From contig NZ_CP019449.1 of the NCBI RefSeq assembly GCF_001984035.1, positions 1,240,001 through 1,304,000 on the forward strand: a DNA stretch of 64,000 bases, in the 5' to 3' direction. The translations under genes were made by a program, and so were the position numbers. Shown piece by piece: positions 59,497 through 64,000 of the stretch. The first letter of the stretch is position 1. Every line of letters begins with the position of its first letter. Below the pieces are notes generated by a model. The model was given only the letters and a program-made list of their open reading frames with translations, did not search any database and was not told the DNA's origin. This DNA comes from Sphingopyxis sp. QXT-31. GTDB lineage: Bacteria > Pseudomonadota > Alphaproteobacteria > Sphingomonadales > Sphingomonadaceae.

Positions 59497-59656
59497 GTGG
59501 CGCTCCCCGCGGACCGCTAGCGAGCGGTTCTGTGCGTGGCGCCAAGGCCTAATGGCTTGGGGTCAAATTGGAAGCGGGTATTTGGCGTGGCGGGTCGCCG
59601 GCGAGGCGAGGCGCGGCCGATCAATCGTCCGCTTTGGGGTGGGGAGCGGACCTAAA

Positions 59657-59803
59657 GATCCTCCCCACGCAAAGCGATGGGGAGGGGGACCGCCGCGAAG
59701 CAGTGGTGGAGGGGTCGCGGCGCAGCGCTGACTTTTGACGTCGCAGACCCCTCCGTCAGCCCTGCGGGCTGCCACCTCCCCATCGCTGCGCGTGGGGAGG
59801 ATC
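59657..59803. repeat. Palindromic multi-hairpin repeat, copy R5
   Basis: Ends GATCCTCCCC...GGGGAGGATC, left arm of type B (GGGGAGGGGGACCGCCGCG), right arm of type A (CCGTCAGCCCTGCGGGCTGC), that is, inverted with respect to R2, R4 and R6. The leader GCTTTGGGGTGGGGAGCGG is at 59631-59653. It fills most of the 59497-59854 gap; I see no gene in the remainder. Confidence 0.75.
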
Positions 59804-59854
59804 TTAGCGGCAGCTAAAGCCCGATACCGGCCATTGGCGTTACGCGTAGCGGGG

Positions 59855-60292
59855 CTACGCTGCCTCGGGGCGCCAGTAGGTGGTGAGGCCGCTGACCTTG
59901 CGCGGGGCTTCGTTCTTGCACGTCATCGCCTCGAGCGCCTTCAGCGCGGCGACCAGCGCCGAGGCGCTGTGCGGCTTGTTGAGGCAGGCGAGCGCGATGT
60001 CGGACGCATCCTCGGGGCACTGGCCGGTGACGAGCAGCACTGCGATGCCGCGGTCGCGCGCGAGGCGGGCGACTTCGCGGCCGGTCATGTCGCCGGCAAG
60101 GCCGAGGTCGAGGACGAGCGCGTCGAGCGGTTCGGTCGCCATCAGCGCGACCGCGGCCTCGCCCGAATCGACCGAAGCGACGACGGTGTAACCGCTGTGT
60201 TTCAGCGTCCGCTCGTTATCGAACGCGACCAGCGGGTCATCCTCGATGACCAGCAGCCGCTTGATGCACGACGGGCGGGACGCGAACAGCAT
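59855..60292 (-). CDS. Single-domain response regulator (receiver only)
   Basis: 145 residues from the ATG at 60292, with AGGGAG six bases upstream; upstream ATGs lack such a site. Receiver fold: KRLLVIEDDPLVAFDNERTL (acidic DD pair), the phospho-acceptor Asp in DALVLDLGLAGDMTG, VLLVTGQ with the conserved Thr, and the Lys in ACLNKPHSASAL. No output domain; the last 20 residues (CKNEAPRKVSGLTTYWRPEA) are a short tail. It may act as a phosphate sink or by protein contact, as in CpdR/DivK. No kinase is nearby. Confidence 0.83.
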   Translation of the reverse strand: MLFASRPSCIKRLLVIEDDPLVAFDNERTLKHSGYTVVASVDSGEAAVALMATEPLDALVLDLGLAGDMTGREVARLARDRGIAVLLVTGQCPEDASDIALACLNKPHSASALVAALKALEAMTCKNEAPRKVSGLTTYWRPEAA

Positions 60293-60447
60293 GACTACTC
60301 CCTTTAACGATGCCATGACTCGCTCCGCTTCGTCCCGCAAGATTGCTTGTGCTTGCCATCGACGAAGTGATGCATTTCCGGCTATGAGCGTGATCACAGA
60401 GCAACACTCTTGCCCCGAATAACGACAAGAAAGTCACAACCGTTCCC

Positions 60448-61305
60448 ATGAAATCGCCTCGCCCTCCCCGATCCGGCGCCCGACCGGCGCGGCCCGCCGA
60501 CGACAAGCCCGACGCGCCGCGCGGGCGCCGTGCCGCGCGCGGCGCCGCGCCGCCGCGTAAAGCCCCCACCGAAGCCGAGCGCGAGGACGGGCCGCAGCGC
60601 ATCGCCAAGCTGCTCGCGCGCGCCGGGGTCGGATCGCGCCGCGACGTCGAAAGGATGATCGAGGAAGGCCGCATCGCGCTCAACGGCGCGGTCATCGTTC
60701 AGCCCGCGCCGCTGCTGACCTCGCTCGACGGGCTGACGGTCGACGGCAATCCGGTGGCCAAGCCGGTATCGACGCGGCTCTATCGGTTCCACAAGCCCGC
60801 GGGCTGCATCACCGCGGCGCGCGATCCCAAGGGGCGCAAGACGATCTATGACCTGCTGCCCAAGGGGCTGCCGCGGCTGATGCCTGTCGGGCGGCTCGAC
60901 TATAATACCGAGGGTCTGCTGCTGCTGACCAACGACGGCGAATTCAAGCGCCAGCTCGAACTGCCCGCGAGCGGGGTCGAGCGCACCTATCGCGCGCGGG
61001 CGTTCGGCGACATCAGCCAGGCGCAGCTCGAGGAGCTAGCCATGGGGATCGAGATCGACGGCGTGCGTTACGGCAAGATCGACGCCAATCTGGAGCGCCG
61101 CACCGGGCGCAACCAGTGGGTCGAGATGACGCTGACCGAGGGCAAGAACCGCGAAGTGCGCAAGGTGCTCGAACATTTCGGGCTGCAGGTCAGCCGGTTG
61201 ATCCGCACGCGCTATGGCGAGTTTACGCTGGCGGGGCTCGAGATGGGCGACGTCGATGTCGTGCCGCGCGACGAATTGTTCAAATTCCGGCGGCATCTCG
61301 GCTGA
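60448..61305 (+). CDS. rluB: 23S rRNA pseudouridine synthase, RluB type
   Basis: 285 residues. A basic, disordered 48-residue N-terminus, an S4 RNA-binding domain (RIAKLLARAGVGSRRDVERM then IEEGRIALNG), and the RsuA/RluB catalytic domain with RFHKPAGCITAARDPKGRKT, the catalytic Asp in LMPVGRLDYNTEGLLLLTND, and TLTEGKNREVRKVLEHFGL. Expected to modify U2605 in 23S rRNA. Its stop overlaps the rsmD start (TGATG). Confidence 0.88.
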   Translation: MKSPRPPRSGARPARPADDKPDAPRGRRAARGAAPPRKAPTEAEREDGPQRIAKLLARAGVGSRRDVERMIEEGRIALNGAVIVQPAPLLTSLDGLTVDGNPVAKPVSTRLYRFHKPAGCITAARDPKGRKTIYDLLPKGLPRLMPVGRLDYNTEGLLLLTNDGEFKRQLELPASGVERTYRARAFGDISQAQLEELAMGIEIDGVRYGKIDANLERRTGRNQWVEMTLTEGKNREVRKVLEHFGLQVSRLIRTRYGEFTLAGLEMGDVDVVPRDELFKFRRHLG

Positions 61306-61847
61306 TGCGCGTGATTTCGGGCGCGTGGCGCGGGCGGAAACTGCTGGCGCCGAGGAACGACGCGACGCGGCCGACCGCCGATAGGACGCGCGAAACTTTG
61401 TTCTCGATGCTGACGAGCCGGCTCGGGAGCTTCGAGGGGCTTTATGTCGCGGACCTTTTCGCGGGATCGGGGGCGCTGGGGATCGAGGCGCTGTCGCGCG
61501 GGGCTGAGCATTGCCTGTTCGGCGAGCAGGACCGCGAGGCGATCGACGCGCTGAAGGCGAATCTCGCGACCTTAGGCGCCGCAGCGCGCGCCGACGTGCG
61601 CGCGGGATCGGTGCTGAGCTTGGGACCGGCGAAGCGGAGCTATGACTTGCTGCTGTTCGATGCGCCCTATGGCACGGGCGCGGCGAGCGTGGCGCTCGAC
61701 AAGCTCAATCGGCTGGGCTGGGTCGCGGCAGACAGCTGGATCTCGATCGAGACCGGCGAAAAGGAGGTCGTCGAGGTCGCGGGATTTATGATCGACGCCG
61801 AACGCAAGGTCGGCAAGGCCAAGCTGACGTTGCTGCGGGCGGCTTGA
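61305..61847 (+). CDS. rsmD: 16S rRNA (guanine966-N2)-methyltransferase
   Basis: 180 residues from the ATG at 61305. MRVISGAWRGRKLLAPRNDA then TRPTADRTRETLFSML is the RsmD start, VADLFAGSGALGIEALSRGA the AdoMet site and LLLFDAPYGTGAASVAL the catalytic motif, with DAPY instead of the family's usual DPPY. Ala in place of Pro may be neutral, but it is in the active loop. Coupled to rluB. The repeat R6 begins inside its stop codon. Confidence 0.9.
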   Translation: MRVISGAWRGRKLLAPRNDATRPTADRTRETLFSMLTSRLGSFEGLYVADLFAGSGALGIEALSRGAEHCLFGEQDREAIDALKANLATLGAAARADVRAGSVLSLGPAKRSYDLLLFDAPYGTGAASVALDKLNRLGWVAADSWISIETGEKEVVEVAGFMIDAERKVGKAKLTLLRAA

Positions 61848-61981
61848 TCCTCCCCGTCGCGGAGCGATGGGGAGGTGGCAGCGCGAAGCGCTGACGGAGG
61901 GGCGTTGGCGCGACGCTGCGGCCCCTCCACCACTCGCTGCGCGAGCGGTCCCCCTCCCCACGGCTTCGCCGCAGGGAGGAT
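61846..61981. repeat. Palindromic multi-hairpin repeat, copy R6
   Basis: Ends GATCCTCCCC...GCAGGGAGGAT; left arm of type A (GGGGAGGTGGCAGCGCGAAG, CGCTGACGGAGGGGCG), right arm of type B (GAGCGGTCCCCCTCCCC). It fills the whole space between the rsmD stop and the stop of the convergent transporter gene, sharing bases with the rsmD TGA. It lacks the GGGGTGGGGAGCGGAC leader. Confidence 0.75.
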
Positions 61982-63244
61982 TTAGGCCCTGCCCCGCACC
62001 ATCAGCAGCCCGAGCCAGCTGACCACGCCCGCCAGCGCGAGGTAGAGGCCGACCGCCGCGGTGCCGCGCCAATCGCCGAGCGCCTGCGCGACGATCGGGG
62101 CGGCGGCGCCGCCGAGGATGCCGCCGGCGTTGAAGGTCATCGATGCGCCGGTGTAGCGCACTTCCACCGGGAAGAGCCCTGTCAACCAGGCGCCGAGCGG
62201 GCCGTAGACGAGGCCCATCACGAACAGCGCCGAGGCGAGGCCGGCGAAGACCAGCCCCCAGCTTTGCGAGGCGAGCGCGGGGCCGAAGGTGAAGCCGATC
62301 AGGATCGTCGCGCCGCAGCCCCAGATGAGCACCTTGTGCGGGCTCGCGGCGTCGCTCCAGTAGCCCGCGAAGACGATGCCGCCCGCCATGAACAGGATCG
62401 CACCGAGCTGAATCAGCAGGAACTGCTCCTTGGGATAGCCGAGCGTCGTGGTGCCGTGCGCGAGCGCGAAGCTGGTCGAGAGGTAGAAGATCGCGAAGCA
62501 AGCGACGACCGCGAAGGTGCCCGCGAGCGTGGGGAGCAGGTGGCGTTTGAAGAGCTCGCCGATGGGGACGCTGACCGGGCGGTCGGCCTCGAGCGCTGCG
62601 GCGAAATCGGGGGTCTCACCGATCTTGAGCCGCACCCAGAGACCCAGGCCGACGAGCACCGCCGAGAGCAGGAAGGGAATGCGCCAGCCCCAGGCGGCGA
62701 AATCGCTGTCGCTCAGCCACAGGCCGAGCAGCAGGAAGAGGCCGTTGGCGGCGATGAAGCCGACCGGCGCGCCGAGCTGGGGCACCATACCGAAGCGCGC
62801 GCGCCAGCCTGGCGGGGCGTTCTCGACCGCGAGCAGCGCCGCGCCGCCCCACTCGCCGCCGAGTCCGAAGCCCTGGCCGAAGCGCAGGATGCAGAGCAGG
62901 AGCGGCGCGACCCAGCCGACCATCGCATAGGTCGGCAGGAAGGCGATGAGCAAGGTCGACACGCCCATCAGCATCAGCGAGGCGACGAGCGTCGATTTGC
63001 GCCCGATGCGATCGCCATAATGACCGAAGACGATCGCGCCGACGGGGCGCGCGAAAAAGGCGAGCCCAAAGCTCATGAAGCTGAGCATCAATTGCGCCGA
63101 GGGCGATTCGGAGGGGAAGAAGAGCGGGCCGAAGACGAGCGCGGCGGCGGTGCCGTAGATGTAGAAATCGTAGAACTCGACTGCGGTGCCGACGAGGCTG
63201 GCGGTCAGGATGCGCCGGTGCTGCCGATAGGGTTCCAGGTTCAT
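61982..63244 (-). CDS. MHS-family MFS transporter
   Basis: 420 residues from the ATG at 63244. LTASLVGTAVEFYDFYIYGTAAALVFGPLFFP (in parts), the loop motif FGHYGDRIGRKSTLVASLML (GDRxGRR type), and GQGFGLGGEWGGAALLAVENAPPGWRARFGMVPQLG (in parts) are the metabolite:H+ symporter hallmarks (ShiA/ProP/KgtP group), with 12 helices. Likely takes up an organic acid or osmolyte by proton symport; substrate not deducible. It ends against repeat R6. Confidence 0.87.
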   Translation of the reverse strand: MNLEPYRQHRRILTASLVGTAVEFYDFYIYGTAAALVFGPLFFPSESPSAQLMLSFMSFGLAFFARPVGAIVFGHYGDRIGRKSTLVASLMLMGVSTLLIAFLPTYAMVGWVAPLLLCILRFGQGFGLGGEWGGAALLAVENAPPGWRARFGMVPQLGAPVGFIAANGLFLLLGLWLSDSDFAAWGWRIPFLLSAVLVGLGLWVRLKIGETPDFAAALEADRPVSVPIGELFKRHLLPTLAGTFAVVACFAIFYLSTSFALAHGTTTLGYPKEQFLLIQLGAILFMAGGIVFAGYWSDAASPHKVLIWGCGATILIGFTFGPALASQSWGLVFAGLASALFVMGLVYGPLGAWLTGLFPVEVRYTGASMTFNAGGILGGAAAPIVAQALGDWRGTAAVGLYLALAGVVSWLGLLMVRGRA

Positions 63245-63352
63245 GGCGGTTTGCTCTGCCCCTTGTTGTCGGGAGGGCTTTGAACGCGGAATGGGAGGGG
63301 AGCAAGGGGGATGCTGGGTGTTCGGTTCGGGGTGGGGAGCAGACGTTGATTT

Positions 63353-63468
63353 CCCCTCTCGCAGGCGGGAGGGGTTGGGGGTGGGCAGCACCGGTGCAGA
63401 TGCCCACCCCGCTGCGACCAGGGCGCAAGCGCCCAAGTCTCGCTGCCTCTCCCGCCTGCGGGAGGGGA
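63353..63468. repeat. Composite palindromic repeat P4
   Basis: Bounded by CCCCTCTCGCAGGCGGGAGG and CCTCTCCCGCCTGCGGGAGG, with inner hairpins TGGGCAGCACCGGTGCAGAT and GGGCGCAAGCGCCC. The shared leader in a slightly changed form (GTTCGGGGTGGGGAGCAG) precedes it at 63325-63346. Together with the cspA promoter and leader it accounts for the 63245-63710 gap; no gene is supported in it. Confidence 0.7.
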
Positions 63469-63551
63469 CATTAGTTCAATCCCTCGACGCCCGCTTCCGC
63501 CCGATACGCGCTATTCCCCACCCCTCTCAACCCCACGACTCCTCTAAATCC

Positions 63552-63580
63552 TTGACTTTCTGTCGCCCACCCCTTATTTC
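63552..63580 (+). promoter_or_regulatory. Putative cspA promoter with long 5' leader
   Basis: TTGACT (63552-63557), a 17-base spacer and TATTTC (63575-63580) lie 130 bases before the cspA ATG. This gives a leader of about 123 bases, as is usual for cold-shock mRNAs. Confidence 0.5.
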
Positions 63581-63710
63581 GGTCCTCGCTAACGTCGCCT
63601 GCGACGGAAATTTGATACCCTTTCGGGGGCTGATACTTCCCTTCCCACGCTACCAGCTCCGCCGGTGCTTTTGCCGGTGGATTCCCTGTTTTCGTGAAAG
63701 GAAACACCCC

Positions 63711-63917
63711 ATGCCGATCGGCACCGTCAAATTTTTCAACTCCGACAAGGGTTATGGCTTCATCTCGAATGAAGATGGCTCGGGCGACGCGTTCGTCCAC
63801 ATCACTGCCGTCGAACGCGCCGGAATGGGCTCGCTCGACAAGGACCAGCGCGTCTCGTACGAGCTGGAAACCGGCAAGAATGGCAAGACCTCGGCCGTGA
63901 ACCTCCAGTCGGCCTGA
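63711..63917 (+). CDS. cspA: Cold shock protein CspA family
   Basis: 68 residues from the ATG at 63711 (GAAAGGAAAC upstream). GTVKFFNSDKGYGFISNEDG contains RNP1 (KGYGFI) and GDAFVHITAV contains RNP2 (FVHI), then GMGSLDKDQRVSYELETGKN and SAVNL. Single OB-fold RNA/DNA chaperone. The frame is open far upstream, but this is the family start. Followed three bases later by infA. Confidence 0.93.
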   Translation: MPIGTVKFFNSDKGYGFISNEDGSGDAFVHITAVERAGMGSLDKDQRVSYELETGKNGKTSAVNLQSA

Positions 63918-63920
63918 TTA

Positions 63921-64000
63921 TTGGCCAAAGAAGAAATCCTCACCTTCGATGGTGTGATCGATGAAATCCTGCCCGACGCGCGTTTTCGCGTCGTGCTGGA
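63921..64000 (+). CDS. infA: Translation initiation factor IF-1-like protein, start only
   Basis: A frame from a TTG at 63921, three bases after the cspA stop, reads MAKEEILTFDGVIDEILPDA then RFRVVL before the window ends. This matches the opening of IF-1 (MAKE...G-V-x-E-x-LP-x-x-x-FRVxL). No ATG or GTG is available between the cspA stop and this codon. Co-transcription with cspA is likely. The remaining two thirds lie outside the window. Confidence 0.75.
   Translation, partial: MAKEEILTFDGVIDEILPDARFRVVL

Noticed and set aside
42425..61981. R repeats as a CRISPR array
   Set aside because: Copies are 0.9-8 kb apart, about 150 bases long, internally palindromic and separated by genes; there are no short regular spacers or cas genes.
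63471..63800. A 109-codon frame antisense to the cspA start and leader
   Set aside because: It runs through the promoter, leader and RNP1 region of cspA, with no ribosome site and no recognisable motif.

Overview
This is high-GC DNA from an alphaproteobacterium, most likely a sphingomonad (order Sphingomonadales; Sphingopyxis or a close relative is my guess). The evidence is the GcrA cell-cycle regulator, an F0 ATP synthase operon in the order I-a-c-b'-b, O-succinylhomoserine sulfhydrylase next to leuB, abundant GTG/TTG starts and ATGA overlaps, and the sphingomonad-style palindromic intergenic repeats. The assignment is by eye; no database was searched.

Left part (1-23 kb, accessory). A TadE/TadG-like pilus gene pair lies at the left edge (TadG runs off it). 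Next comes the most striking feature of the window: nine consecutive secreted phage-tail-collar (MdpB-like) genes on the minus strand, 2282-8363. They fall into three sequence types and repeat as A-B-C three times. A YghU-type glutathione oxidoreductase, a family III CoA-transferase and a large secreted TolB-propeller/amidohydrolase follow. A tightly coupled virB2-3-4-6-8-9-10-11 operon (14154-21967) encodes a type IV secretion apparatus without recognisable virB1, virB5, virB7, virD4 or relaxase. It faces a secreted beta-helix protein across a strong terminator.

Middle part (23-42 kb, mostly core). tRNA-Ser(CGA), hspQ, an ABC-2 permease, gcrA, two PaaI-type thioesterases, an outer-membrane barrel, parE, an ECF sigma factor / membrane protein / serine beta-lactamase-fold operon, a LysR regulator, apaG, metZ, leuB, recO, uvrC, a short-chain dehydrogenase and a GST, then the F0 part of ATP synthase with its own promoter and a leader hairpin.

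Right part (42-64 kb, core genes separated by repeats). A hypothetical protein with a helix-turn-helix-like start, the ydbH-ynbE-ydbL envelope lipid-transport set, radC, an EF-hand protein, purB, a LapA-like membrane protein, pyrF, then trpF-trpB-(small membrane protein)-trpA-accD, folC, an AmpG-type permease, a receiver-only response regulator, rluB, rsmD, an MHS-family transporter, cspA and the start of infA. Almost every intergenic gap here carries a palindromic multi-hairpin repeat. One family has six copies, and a 16-23 base leader is shared between different repeat types. I saw none of these repeats in the first 42 kb.

Several gene groups plausibly work together: Trp synthesis with AccD and FolC in one transcription run; ECF sigma, its putative membrane regulator and a cell-wall-type serine hydrolase (with AmpG 26 kb away); and the YdbH/YnbE/YdbL system. 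The roles of the collar triplets and of the minimal T4SS are not determined by the sequence.
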